40,314 nucleotides of DNA, taken from NCBI RefSeq assembly GCF_009911645.1, contig NZ_QWKI01000132.1, positions 1 through 40,314 of the forward strand. Direction: 5' to 3'. The stretch comes from Pseudoflavonifractor sp. 60. Lineage in GTDB: Bacteria; Bacillota; Clostridia; Oscillospirales; Oscillospiraceae. The number at the start of each line of letters is the position of its first letter. The stretch's first letter is position 1. The notes below the pieces were generated by a model that ran no database searches, was not told the DNA's origin, and saw only the letters and a list, made by a program, of their open reading frames with translations. Positions 18,301 through 24,633 of the stretch are shown piece by piece. Position numbers and translations under genes: made by a program.

Positions 18301-18856
18301 TTAGAATGGCCTTCACGCTGTCGAAGATACGGATTTTCTGTGCGTCTGCGGTGGGCGCGGCGAGGGTGTCACGTCCCGCCGTAAAGGAGGTGCCAGGAAT
18401 GGCAAGCTGGCCGCAGGAGGCCCAAATCGCCAACTGTGTGGCGTACTTGTACTCATCCTCGGTCAGCGCGTTCACGCCCCGCACATCGTCTTGGTGCAGT
18501 TCCTTGAACTGTTCCAGCGTTCTGTTGGGATAGCCGCCTGCGAACACGCCCATCGTCTGCGGGTTGCGGTCGTAGGGCTGGACAGTCAGGGCCTTGGAGG
18601 GGGATACCCCTTTCAGCCCGTGGTTGACGCAGTAGGCGGTGCCGGTCAGCCCATCGTTACTGGTGTACTTCCAGTAGCCGCCGCCGATGGAGTTTCCTTT
18701 GGTTGTGCCCAGGTAATTGCCATACCCGGCCTGTTGGATGGTGACGGTGCCGCTGTTCTCCAGCGAGGCGGCGCTGGCGGGGACGGCCATCAGGCCAAAC
18801 AGCGTAGCCACCACCAGCAGCATGGACAGCAGGCGGTTGAAATGCTTGTGTTTCAT
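12371..18856 (-). CDS. Giant secreted thioester adhesin with about 17 SpaA/Cna-B-like modules
   Basis: 2161 residues from the ATG at 18856 (AAAGGAGAACCT). A Sec signal peptide ends near residue 30 (PASAA). A thioester domain follows: Cys76 in TAYCVNHG and Gln141 in YATQLAIW fit the Cys-Gln thioester signature of covalent host-binding adhesins. From about residue 390 there are some 17 tandem modules, each with a Lys strand (for example LVIDKRDSLTGKPLQGVTF), a DxxG turn and a VTET-APxGY-like Glu strand, as in isopeptide-stabilised prealbumin-like domains. Near the C-terminus is a DUF11-like domain (SIEKTGYAEVMPGQNI). The protein ends KPLPRTGY: a sortase motif with no membrane helix or basic tail. 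It is grouped with a sortase and a transglutaminase-like protein. It probably mediates attachment between cells or to a host surface. Confidence 0.92.
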   Translation of the reverse strand: MKHKHFNRLLSMLLVVATLFGLMAVPASAASLENSGTVTIQQAGYGNYLGTTKGNSIGGGYWKYTSNDGLTGTAYCVNHGLKGVSPSKALTVQPYDRNPQTMGVFAGGYPNRTLEQFKELHQDDVRGVNALTEDEYKYATQLAIWASCGQLAIPGTSFTAGRDTLAAPTADAQKIRIFDSVKAILSLSQHWTKSLHTGLSLRAEEDKDIRGIEILNEYGLEGAAEDNEDGIKLERINGKEYYTRVVYLASATSTWIDGRKTKVYSTDAPQGTIFVAENNSPLETVQENGATCYKVDTSKTRSTTLNSNGSEYYGAFKVCLPVDNVPAVGSFTIKATGGVAQYNLYLAYNPSASEQSYIISDPGYTNLDAQIPFKWSGTEDLTETASLQVIKAGAGGAPLEGAEFTLTGSGGTTVTGTTDRNGQIVWRDLPADEKYTLTETAAPEGYQIVAPMNVTLTPGRTEYLTVTDDVERGFTIKKVDAQNKGSLQGAVFRFEQIDGSYVTTGITGFDGTINFQGDELPYGSYRITEQTPPDGYVKSSRVETVKWDGTKDVLITWENVRDISLTIIKVDEQTGVSLPNATFDVFADGKLITSVTTNDNGEARVTGIRKEAYIEIVETAAPAGYVLDKTPHGIHIDPYDPATEDDPVLTVTNRARPALRILKYDLTSNKPMPDVTFEVWHDGDLFGEYTTNASGEIFLYDLEPGTYLVKEIATDDAHVVNSTPQQIELKAGETQTRELVFFNSLKPGIHLIKVDSVTMKSLPNVRFEFKLVGGSYRQEFTTDINGEIDLSKLTPGAYEVRELEAPEGYLVDDAVRVVQVNPDENANFVFTNTPKPALRLIKTSSDGTRLGGVHFRIARIEDGTHYLDRITDDNGEINIDKLEPGVYSIKETATVADHILDLQEYHVELFPGQTSTITIENQKRPNLIVYKKDADTGDPIPNTIFLVKAADGHSVDEIKTDANGRATLTNLLPGVYEVSEKSVPAPWLMDAPSQLVTLYPNRDHTIYFENHKKPTLTVNKVDSITGSPIKGAKFEVWYGSNNTTTGELNSLGTFFSDENGQFFVDLLRDGWYRVTELEPAAGYTIKQPATQEFYIKGGESKVITFENVPKNAIIVEKYDSVTGAALPGCTFQLRYLGGTSGTGGTVIGTKVTGKNGTAMWTGLNPGAYVLEEVDAADGYNIIQSSETIMLADSGEQSVVTVRFTNAPDGQLLIRKVCSVNPSVTLQNAEFKVLYADGSVVGDSNGIFRTDENGEILITGLTPGKSVVVTETRAPAGFILDTQSQTVQIKEGRTVSLTFKNQPRGAIIIQKRDSATGQPLSGAEFRVTTAAGCEVGLDGVIGSSTLTQNGIFTTDAQGEIKITNLAPGAYVLTELKAPTGYVMDRASTNVVIGQGGDTQTVVVTNSKAGTLVIDKRDSLTGKPLQGVTFKVTTSTGEYVPDASGHISSNGLYFTDKDGKITINGVVGTLVVTETATIPGYTIDEATRTQTVVVNPNDTQTLHFTNTPSTTLVIEKYIEGTTTPLKGVTFLVTDSSGAVVGNSNGEFITDENGRIVLNDLTPGTTITAREVKALEGYVLDGQPKSILIKTGEVQTLRFYNAKQGTIVVKKLDKQTGEPLAGVEFQITYSDGSYLDDDYGHLSSKGLYKTDANGEIRISGVVGTLVITETKPLPGYVMDEGTKTQTVKVNASDTQTITVYNTKVGGLTIIKTDEETGERISGVQFEIRKLNGEIVGTYTTDRSGVISLPEAEKGWYQVTELKAAKGYQLDSQPYQIEVKDGSTATLEITNRQTGSAIIHKIDSVTGKGIYGVKFLLSDAKGNPVGTYESDNEGYVYVDGGLADGKYTIREIECAEGYILDTQPKTIYVEYGGCTTITWKNTAVTGQIQVTKTSADYNSMNGWPAGTPIPGTVFEIYHYRTGNLVDTIRTDKNGVAVSKPLPLGRYKVVESKAADFYALDKTPIDVEIEHAGQIVKAAMTNKSLYTNVSIEKTGYAEVMPGQNIRYTFSNIGNNSTTALTSFYWRDTLPVEAVRLAKITTGTYNAAGSYKIVYKTNLSGADYRVLADSLNTQQNYVLEASPVALRLASNEYVTEVMFVFGVVPANFRQVEAPKIDCTVVSWAKGGSQFVNQADVGGVYNGQWIMATTRWVTKVYTPSKPLPRTGY

Positions 18857-18936
18857 AGGTTCTCCTTTCTTTCCGGGCATAAGAAAAGGCAGGCTGTTTT
18901 CACAGTCTGCCTATCCGATGCGGGTGTTTGGTTGTC

Positions 18937-19770
18937 TTACTTTGTGCTTCCAGGAACAAACAGCTCTTTCAGAAAAGCCGTCTGCTCCGGCGCTCGGTCT
19001 GGATGGTTGGGGTAGGTTTCCCGAAGCAGCATGGAATGGCTGTTCGTCAGGTCGTTCAGGGACACGTCCACATGGAGCCACTGGCCGTCCACATAGACCA
19101 TGTTCCAGGTGTGGTTGCTGGTGCTGATGGTGAAACAGGGGATACCAGCCGCCCCGCACAGAAACTTGAACGCTCTGGCATAGGAGCCGCAGGCCGCTTG
19201 AAGCTCTCCGCTGTGCTGGGCAAAGGTGCGGGTCACGCCCGCCGTCTTGCCCTTCTTGTAGGCCAGCAGGGTACACAGATAATCGTTCAGGTATTCTACC
19301 TTCTCCCGGTCGGTCATCCCGTCTGCGGCCTGGATGGTGGGCTGGATGAAGTCAAACGGTTCCTGGTAGTTCTCTGGCATCTCGGCGGACACGGCGAAGT
19401 AGTCCAGGTATTGCCAGTAGTTGGTGAAGTTCTCCGGGACATGATGCTCATACCGTACAACGCCCTCCATCCGGCCCAGCAGATTCTTCACGGCGCTGTA
19501 TTCGCTGTCGCCCACCATCGTATAGGCGGGGGCGGTATCGCTGGTGCCGTCCACCAGCGTCTGACGGATGGCGTTGTAGAGCGCCCGGTCGTAGGTGGCG
19601 GTGAACACATCCGGGTTGGCCTCCTGGGAGAAGTCCTCCCGGCTCCATTGGGTGGCGCTGATGGTGTAGGGTTCTGGCTGGGCTTCTGCGGCGTGGGCCG
19701 GGACGCTCAAACCGGCAACAAGGACAGTGCAGGCGATCCCGGCGATAAAACGGTTCAGACTGTTTTTCAT
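18937..19770 (-). CDS. Secreted transglutaminase-like protein
   Basis: 277 residues from the ATG at 19770 (AAAGGAGATCGTTCAT). A signal peptide ends near residue 28 (VPAHAA). The transglutaminase-core triad is visible: Cys194 in QAACGSYARAF, His220 in SNHTWNMVYV and Asp235 in WLHVDVSLND. Such exported transglutaminase-like proteins are cysteine peptidases or acyl transferases acting on cell-surface proteins. It sits between the adhesin and the sortase genes, so acting on the adhesin or on envelope peptides is a reasonable inference, not shown by the sequence. A promoter-like motif at 19816-19853 precedes it. Confidence 0.85.
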   Translation of the reverse strand: MKNSLNRFIAGIACTVLVAGLSVPAHAAEAQPEPYTISATQWSREDFSQEANPDVFTATYDRALYNAIRQTLVDGTSDTAPAYTMVGDSEYSAVKNLLGRMEGVVRYEHHVPENFTNYWQYLDYFAVSAEMPENYQEPFDFIQPTIQAADGMTDREKVEYLNDYLCTLLAYKKGKTAGVTRTFAQHSGELQAACGSYARAFKFLCGAAGIPCFTISTSNHTWNMVYVDGQWLHVDVSLNDLTNSHSMLLRETYPNHPDRAPEQTAFLKELFVPGSTK

Positions 19771-19815
19771 ATGAACGATCTCCTTTGTAATATGTTGGGG
19801 TCTTTGCTTGTCCCA

Positions 19816-19853
19816 ACAGTACCACAAAGGAGGGAAACAGTCTAAGGTGCGAA
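19816..19853 (-). promoter_or_regulatory. Promoter-like motif upstream of the transglutaminase-like gene
   Basis: TTCGCAC (19853-19847), exactly 25 nt, then TACTGT (19821-19816), 46 bases before the ATG. Third occurrence of the box found at 6351-6388 and 11139-11176. The -35 and -10 matches are weaker here than in the other two. Confidence 0.5.
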
Positions 19854-19870
19854 TTTCTTTTCAGCGGGTA

Positions 19871-20689
19871 TCAGACCTCCACGGCCCGGACAGCCCAGCG
19901 GTAGGCGCTCTGATTGCGGACACAGGTGAACAGCGTGACGCAGTTCTCAGCGGTGGGAGCCAGCAGGGAGTTGTCCGTTTCGCTGATTTTGTTCACGCTG
20001 GTAACGGAGTAGGTGCGGGTGCCCAGCCGGGTGGTCAGAGTGATGGTGTCGCCTACATTCAAATTGTGGATGTCGCCAAAATAGCAGTTGGCCCCACGAT
20101 TGTGACCAGCGATGGCGCAGTTGCCGTCCCAAATGCTGGTGTCCTCGAAGTGGCCCGCCCCTTTCGCCAGGACGGAGCTGCCCGTACCCTCGTAGACCTT
20201 GACGTTCACGTTCAGGCTGGGGATTTTCAGGGTGGCGAGGTAGCCGCCGCTGTAATAGAGGTCGGAAGTGACCTCCGTGTAGCCGGTAGAGGGGGTGGGG
20301 GTCGCCGTACCCCCGGTGGTGCCGCCGGACACGATGCCGCTGGGGATGGTGTTGAAGTCGGGCGGGGCGACAGTGATCCCGGTGTTGCCGTTGATGACGG
20401 CCCCCTCACCCAGCATATAGCCTGGGGCCAGATTGGGGGTCAGGGGGTTGCCGGTGTTCAGGGTGTAGGCGCTGGGACTGCCAAAGGTAGGCGGAATCAG
20501 GGCCGCGTTCTTGCTCACGTCCACGTTGGGCATCTCGCCCCGGTCAGCCGTGATAACCGGCTCGATGGAGGTGGACTTGCCGTACTCCGGGTCGCCGGGG
20601 CCGTCGATGTTGTATTCAAGGGCACTGGCGGGCACCGTCAGGGCCAGGGTCAGGCACAGAACGGATAAAAGCATGGTCAGTTTCTTCAT
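19871..20689 (-). CDS. Sortase
   Basis: 272 residues with an N-terminal signal or anchor (about 1-23), a long Pro/Gly/Thr-rich linker, and a C-terminal sortase fold. The catalytic residues are His196 in AIAGHNRG, Cys256 in VTLFTCV (the TLxTC motif) and Arg264 in QSAYRWAVR. The layout is closer to class D or accessory sortases than to housekeeping SrtA. Its neighbours include an adhesin ending in LPRTG, the likely substrate, and a C-terminally anchored exported protein. It lies six bases after the stop of the latter and is probably cotranscribed with it. Confidence 0.88.
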   Translation of the reverse strand: MKKLTMLLSVLCLTLALTVPASALEYNIDGPGDPEYGKSTSIEPVITADRGEMPNVDVSKNAALIPPTFGSPSAYTLNTGNPLTPNLAPGYMLGEGAVINGNTGITVAPPDFNTIPSGIVSGGTTGGTATPTPSTGYTEVTSDLYYSGGYLATLKIPSLNVNVKVYEGTGSSVLAKGAGHFEDTSIWDGNCAIAGHNRGANCYFGDIHNLNVGDTITLTTRLGTRTYSVTSVNKISETDNSLLAPTAENCVTLFTCVRNQSAYRWAVRAVEV

Positions 20690-20694
20690 GGTGT

Positions 20695-21633
20695 TTACCT
20701 CCTGCGTTTGATGAAGTAGAACGCTCCGCCGCCCAGCAGCACCACCACAACAACCGCCACCACGGGCAGGACGTTGTTCTTCTCGCCAGTGGGGGTGTCA
20801 GCGGGGTCAGACGGGTCAACGGGAGTAGTGGGGTCGGCGGGGTCGGTCAGGTCAGGGCTGGGGGTGTCGCCGGGTTCCTCTGTGGGGGCGGGTTCCAGGG
20901 CCGTGCCCTCGAAGATCGCCACATAGCGGATTTTGTTCAGGTTGATACGGCTGACGGTGCCAGCGTAGTCGGCGGTGACGGTGTAGCCTTTCACATAGGA
21001 GCTGGTGGCGGAGCCGGAGTAGGAGGCCACGGCGGTAAAATGGCCGTCCCCCTCCGTCTGCCAGTTGACGGTCTGGAGGGTCAGGGAGTGGCCGTTGTCG
21101 CTGATGGACTTGGGGATATACTGTGTGTCCTGGTCGGCAAGGCCGGGGTAGGTGCGGGTGGCGGTGACGCTCTTGGTGGAGCTGCCGTACCCGGCCACCT
21201 CCACCTTCACCGTGTCCAGCTTCAGGGCCAGCGTCCCGACAAGACCGTCCTCGGTGATAAACTCCTTTGTCTGCGGCAAAAGGGCCAGCACCGCGCCCAT
21301 GTCCTTGCTCTTGCTGTTCACGGACACGGTTTCCGTGTGCTGGCGGCTCTCGTTGGCGGGGAGTTCCTGTTTCAGCAGGTCGGTGAGGGTGTAGTGGTAG
21401 CCCTCCTGCTCAAAGTCGGAACGGGGGATGCCAGCGGGGTCGTCCTCCGGCCCCAGATCGTACATCTTCCTGATCTCGCCGCCGTCCTCGCTCCGGGTGA
21501 CGGCGGTGGGGTAACAGGGAGACGGCTGGGCGGGTTCAGGCGGGTCGGCGGCAAAGGCGGCGGTGGTCAGGCTCATAGCCAGGGCCAGGACGCACAGCAG
21601 CCGAGCCGCGTGGGTGATGGTTTTCCGCTTCAT
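20695..21633 (-). CDS. Exported protein with C-terminal membrane anchor
   Basis: 312 residues from the ATG at 21633 (GGAGGTAATCTATCT); an upstream 64-codon extension crosses a terminator-like hairpin and is rejected. A signal peptide ends near residue 28 (AAFAA). The central part is beta-rich and unrecognised. It is followed by a Pro/Asp/Thr-rich spacer of cell-wall-spanning type, then TPTGEKNN, a hydrophobic helix (NVLPVVAVVVVVLL) and a RRR tail. That layout is a sorting-signal architecture without a canonical LPxTG; PTG could be a variant motif. It may be a membrane-anchored partner of the adhesin, whose own C-terminus has no anchor. Confidence 0.75.
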   Translation of the reverse strand: MKRKTITHAARLLCVLALAMSLTTAAFAADPPEPAQPSPCYPTAVTRSEDGGEIRKMYDLGPEDDPAGIPRSDFEQEGYHYTLTDLLKQELPANESRQHTETVSVNSKSKDMGAVLALLPQTKEFITEDGLVGTLALKLDTVKVEVAGYGSSTKSVTATRTYPGLADQDTQYIPKSISDNGHSLTLQTVNWQTEGDGHFTAVASYSGSATSSYVKGYTVTADYAGTVSRINLNKIRYVAIFEGTALEPAPTEEPGDTPSPDLTDPADPTTPVDPSDPADTPTGEKNNVLPVVAVVVVVLLGGGAFYFIKRRR

Positions 21634-21668
21634 AGATAGATTACCTCCATTTTGTTGATTTTGGGCGC

Positions 21669-21694
21669 AAAAAATCCCCGTGGCGCTCCACGGG
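21669..21694 (-). terminator. Rho-independent terminator or attenuator between parB and the surface module
   Basis: On the minus strand CCCGTGG-AGCG-CCACGGG is followed by GATTTTTTG. It lies about 150 bases after the parB stop and only 36 bases before the next ATG, so it could act as an attenuator separating partition genes from the surface operon. Confidence 0.7.
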
Positions 21695-21846
21695 TTCGGT
21701 TCAAGGGGTTTTACCGGCTGAAAAAGGATGGGCAGGGTCTTTCTTTTCAGCAGGTACAGCAGGTTTGGAGGGGGAGAGTGTGAGAGGGGGAGGGCGTGGG
21801 AGGTGCCAGGGCCGCAAAAGGGCATACTGCCCCCCAGGTGTAACTT

Positions 21847-22809
21847 TCATCGCTCCATCGCCCTTTCCCGCTTGCGGTACATCTCCAAAGCCTTCACGAT
21901 AGTGTCCTCGATCTTCTGTGCGGGCGTCCCCGCAGGGAAAAACTTGGCGATGCGGTTCTTAGGCATTTTGAATTGCTCCACCTGATTGGGCTTTTCCTCC
22001 TGCATGATGGAGAGGATCACATCGGGATTCAGCTTGCCCTTTTCGGAAAAGTCCCTGATTTTGATAGCTTGGGCATGGGAGGGGGTGCAGTCCTCACCCT
22101 CCATGATCTCCAACAAGGCGTTCTGCTCGTCCTTTGATAGATAGGACAGCTCCACGGCGGGACGCAGAGCCATTTGTAACTGGCCCTTTTCTTTCAGAAC
22201 AGAATTGTCCACCATGTCCAGCAGTTCGGGCACAAGGTTTGTCAGGCGGATATAGCGTTGGATTTGGCTTTTACTATCACCTGATTCAGCCGCTACAATG
22301 TCACGGGATTTAAGGTTTTCTAACTTGTGCCCCGTTGGGGCACAAGTTAAATCTGTGCGCTCTCCCTGCCGTTTCATGGCGTCCAGCTTCATTTTATAAG
22401 CGAACGCCTTTTCTGACGGTAAGACCTGCTCCCGCTGGAGGTTGCTGTCCACCATGATAATGATGGCTTCATCGTCGGTCAGTTCCCGGACGATACAGGG
22501 CACCGTGGGCAGCTCTGCCAGTTCCGACGCCAGCTTGCGCCGGTGGCCGGACACCATCTGATAGCTGCCGTCCGGCATGGGGCGCACCAGCACAGGGGAG
22601 AGGACGCCCCGTTCCTTTACGCTCTCCACCAGCTCCGTCATGCTCTCATCCATCCGCACCTTGAACGGGTGGTTAGGAAAGTTACTGATCTCGCTGGTGG
22701 GCAGGTCGGTCACATAGCTGCGCTGGGCGTTGTCCCGTTCTGCCTGGGTAGAGAACAGGTCGTTATAAGCCTCGTTCAGCCCCAGGTCGATTGCGGTTCC
22801 TTTGCTCAA
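21847..22809 (-). CDS. parB: ParB-like partition protein
   Basis: 320 residues from a TTG at 22809 behind GGAGGTGAGCGCCC, overlapping parA by 47 bases. The N-terminal ParB/nuclease-like domain contains HPFKVRMDESMTELVESVKE, GVLSPVLVRP and SGHRRKLASE, the CTPase-associated box of ParB proteins. A helix-turn-helix follows (SRDIVAAESGDSKSQIQRYIRL). The C-terminus is basic. With ParA it should segregate or stabilise the excised circular form of the element, and it may also regulate the operon. A candidate binding region is the TTAGCAA repeat cluster at 24171-24322; no canonical chromosomal parS was noticed. Confidence 0.92.
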   Translation of the reverse strand: MSKGTAIDLGLNEAYNDLFSTQAERDNAQRSYVTDLPTSEISNFPNHPFKVRMDESMTELVESVKERGVLSPVLVRPMPDGSYQMVSGHRRKLASELAELPTVPCIVRELTDDEAIIIMVDSNLQREQVLPSEKAFAYKMKLDAMKRQGERTDLTCAPTGHKLENLKSRDIVAAESGDSKSQIQRYIRLTNLVPELLDMVDNSVLKEKGQLQMALRPAVELSYLSKDEQNALLEIMEGEDCTPSHAQAIKIRDFSEKGKLNPDVILSIMQEEKPNQVEQFKMPKNRIAKFFPAGTPAQKIEDTIVKALEMYRKRERAMER

Positions 22810-23590
22810 GGGCGCTCACCTCCTCTACCAGCGCGGTATATGCCGCCGCTACTTTCCCCTTGCCGTCGTGGGCAAAGATGCTCTTGCCCTCCACGCTGCA
22901 CTCCGCCGCCCGGACAGAAAAAGGTATCTCCGTGTTCAACACCCGGAGATTGCTCCCGGTCTGCCGCAGGGCGGCGATAATGCTTTTCGCGTTGTTGGTA
23001 CGGCTGTCTACCATCGTCAGCAGGATACCGTCGATCTTCAGCTCCGGGTTGATTTGCCGCCGCACCTTGGCGACTGATCCCATCAGCAGCTTCAAGCCCT
23101 TGGTGGACAGGTAGTTGGCCTGACAGGGAATAAGAACGCTGTCCGCCGCTGCCAAAGCGTTGATGGTCAGCATACCCAGCGAGGGCATACAGTCAATGAG
23201 AACGTAGTCGTAATTCCGCTTGACCGCGCCCAGGTAGCTCCGCAGCACAAATTCCCGGCTCATGGTGTTCACAAGGCTCACCTCAAAGCGGGACAGGTCG
23301 ATGTTGGAGGGCACAAGATCGACGCCCTCAATGTCCTTCAAGATGCCCCTGTCCAGCGGCGAAAGGTTCTCGTTGTCCACGACGGTCTGCATCAGATCGG
23401 AAATAGTCGTGTCCAGATCGTCCGGGTTCTTCACACCCAGGCTCACCGTAAGGCTCCCCTGGGGGTCTGTGTCCACCAGCAGCACTTTTTTCCCTTGCTG
23501 TGCCAGCCCCACGCCCAAATTGACCGCAGTAGTGGTCTTGCCCACACCGCCTTTCTGATTGGTGACAGCGATCACTTTGCACTTGTTCAT
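22763..23590 (-). CDS. parA: ParA-like partition ATPase
   Basis: 275 residues from the ATG at 23590 (AAAGGAGGCAGAAACCC). The deviant Walker A KGGVGKTT is at residues 13-20, with the signature lysine, followed by LLVDTDPQGSLT and VLIDCMPSLGMLTINAL. It belongs to the short ParA/Soj group without an N-terminal helix-turn-helix. It forms an operon with parB, whose start lies inside the parA 3' end. The gene upstream, at 23681-24061, is separated by two hairpins. Confidence 0.95.
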   Translation of the reverse strand: MNKCKVIAVTNQKGGVGKTTTAVNLGVGLAQQGKKVLLVDTDPQGSLTVSLGVKNPDDLDTTISDLMQTVVDNENLSPLDRGILKDIEGVDLVPSNIDLSRFEVSLVNTMSREFVLRSYLGAVKRNYDYVLIDCMPSLGMLTINALAAADSVLIPCQANYLSTKGLKLLMGSVAKVRRQINPELKIDGILLTMVDSRTNNAKSIIAALRQTGSNLRVLNTEIPFSVRAAECSVEGKSIFAHDGKGKVAAAYTALVEEVSALEQRNRNRPGAERGL

Positions 23591-23620
23591 GGGTTTCTGC
23601 CTCCTTTCTTTGGATATAGT

Positions 23621-23674
23621 CATAGCCGCCTGCGACGAAACAGGCGGCTATGTAAGTGGGCCAGCGGCCCACTT
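23621..23674 (-). repeat. Double hairpin between the first element gene and parA
   Basis: Leftward, the stop at 23681 is followed by AAGTGGGCC/GGCCCACTT (23674-23654) and then by CATAGCCGCCTG/CAGGCGGCTATG (23652-23621), shortly before the parA ribosome binding site. The order stop, GC hairpin, TACATA, second hairpin, ribosome binding site matches that around 12280-12360. Confidence 0.6.
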
Positions 23675-23680
23675 GGGGTG

Positions 23681-24061
23681 TTACTGGCTCTCGTCCATGA
23701 GAAGCGCCAGCACGTCCTCCATACCTGCGTCAAAGATGAAGTCCTCGCTCTCAGCCAGAAACTCATCCATGAACATCTGGGCGAGGGCGGGGTACTGCTG
23801 GCAGTCGGTGAAGCTCTCCGACGGGGCGATCTCCACCAAAGCGTAGATGCCCTCCAGCACCTTCATAGCCCCGGTGTAGTCGCCGTGGCGCACCAGGAGC
23901 CGCAGGGCCTTCTCCGTGGCCTGCACCATGTCCAGTTCGCCCACCTCCAGAAAGGCGCTCCACAGGCCCTCCACGCTCTTGTATGCGGCGCTGCGAACCT
24001 CGTCGGCCAGCTTCTCAATGCGGGCCTCGCTGTTCTGCGTCTCGTTTTTCTTCCACTTCAT
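23681..24061 (-). CDS. Hypothetical protein, first gene of the element end
   Basis: 126 residues from the ATG at 24061 behind AGGAGGACAAGTT, which is preferred to an in-frame start 36 bases upstream. The N-terminus is charged (MKWKKNETQNSEARIEKLAD), and the rest is Leu/Glu-rich and probably all helical, with an acidic C-terminus. No motif, signal or membrane segment is seen. It lies between the TTAGCAA repeat cluster and parA, a position often taken by regulatory or replication accessory genes in such elements, but the sequence does not show which. Confidence 0.7.
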   Translation of the reverse strand: MKWKKNETQNSEARIEKLADEVRSAAYKSVEGLWSAFLEVGELDMVQATEKALRLLVRHGDYTGAMKVLEGIYALVEIAPSESFTDCQQYPALAQMFMDEFLAESEDFIFDAGMEDVLALLMDESQ

Positions 24062-24082
24062 AACTTGTCCTCCTACTATAAA

Positions 24083-24139
24083 ATTCACAGCCGTCAACAG
24101 GTTTCAGGCGGCTATGTAGGCTTTTGGGCAGGGCAAAAG
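24083..24139 (-). repeat. Intergenic hairpins upstream of the first element gene
   Basis: CTTTTG/CAAAAG (24139-24121) is followed leftward by CCTACATA and then AGCCGCC with GACGGCT. This repeats the arrangement seen before parA and before the 11649-12272 gene, in a weaker form. Confidence 0.4.
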
Positions 24140-24170
24140 GATTCAAACCGGAAACCGCTCCATTTTTTCA

Positions 24171-24322
24171 TTAGCAAAGATTGAAGCCGTTTTCTTGCCC
24201 AATTAGCAAACCACCCCATTTTTCGGTGGAAAAACAAAAAACCTTGCTAATTGATTAGCAAGGTTTTAGGGGGGAAATGGTATGTAGTTCAATTTGAATC
24301 GGGAAGTAACAGTGATTAGCAA
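24171..24322. repeat. Cluster of five TTAGCAA repeats (iteron, parS or integrase-arm candidate)
   Basis: TTAGCAA occurs at 24171, 24203, 24255 and 24316 and inverted at 24244-24250. The pair 24244/24255 forms a 12-base perfect inverted repeat, AACCTTGCTAA with TTAGCAAGGTT, which is followed on the minus strand by TTTTTTGTTTTT and could also terminate leftward transcription. The cluster is in the gene-free stretch between the parA operon and the tRNA-Arg terminator, at the expected end of the element. ParB sites, replication iterons or arm-type recombinase sites are all possible. Confidence 0.6.
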
Positions 24323-24394
24323 AAAATTATGGATAAAGCGCCCACCTTTTAAGTGGGTAACATAGCGTCCTCCCTCGGCTTTCAAAATGTTATA

Positions 24395-24436
24395 GAAAAA
24401 GCACAAAATCTTCGGTTTTTCCGAAGATTTTGTGCT
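24395..24436 (-). terminator. Strong Rho-independent terminator of tRNA-Arg
   Basis: Sixteen-base perfect stem (AGCACAAAATCTTCGG with its complement) around a five-base loop, followed leftward by TTTTTC. It starts six bases after the tRNA 3' CCA, so it ends that transcript and isolates it from the mobile element. Confidence 0.85.
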
Positions 24437-24441
24437 GCTAC

Positions 24442-24518
24442 TGGCACCCGCGGGAGGATTCGAACCTCTGGCCTACCGCTTAGGAGGCGGTCGCTCTATC
24501 CAACTGAGCTACGCGGGC
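24442..24518 (-). tRNA. tRNA-Arg (anticodon CCT)
   Basis: The 77-base cloverleaf reads on the minus strand. Acceptor GCCCGCG pairs with CGCGGGT; the D arm contains AGTTGGATA; the anticodon stem ACCGC/GCGGT encloses loop CTCCTAA with anticodon CCT; the T arm is GAGG-TTCGAAT-CCTC. The 3' CCA is encoded. It is followed by a strong terminator, and the mobile element lies beyond its 3' end. Confidence 0.95.
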
Positions 24519-24560
24519 ATATGAAATTGTACAAATGAAATCGAACTGGGAGTCGTACAC

Positions 24561-24633
24561 CTGTGCCCCCGGAGTGGGGCGCTCTGTTCCACACTTAGGA
24601 GGCAGTCGCTCTATCCAACTGAGCTATCGGGGC
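24561..24633 (-). pseudogene. Degenerate tRNA-Arg(CCT) copy
   Basis: The stretch TAGCTCAGTTGGATAGAGCG, and on through GCCTCCTAAG, repeats the 5' half of the adjacent tRNA almost exactly. The anticodon stem no longer pairs, and the T arm (GAGCGCCCCACTC) has lost TTCGA. Acceptor GCCCCGA has only a loose partner. It lies about 40 bases upstream of the intact gene in the same orientation and is best explained as a decayed tandem duplicate. Confidence 0.65.

Noticed and set aside
24171..24322. CRISPR array
   Set aside because: Repeats are only seven bases, irregularly spaced and in both orientations; no cas genes are nearby.
24395..24518. tRNA-Arg 3' end as the attachment site of the element
   Set aside because: No repeat of the tRNA 3' end is visible within the window, an intact terminator separates tRNA and element, and Tn1549-type elements do not usually target tRNAs. 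The other end would be needed to decide.
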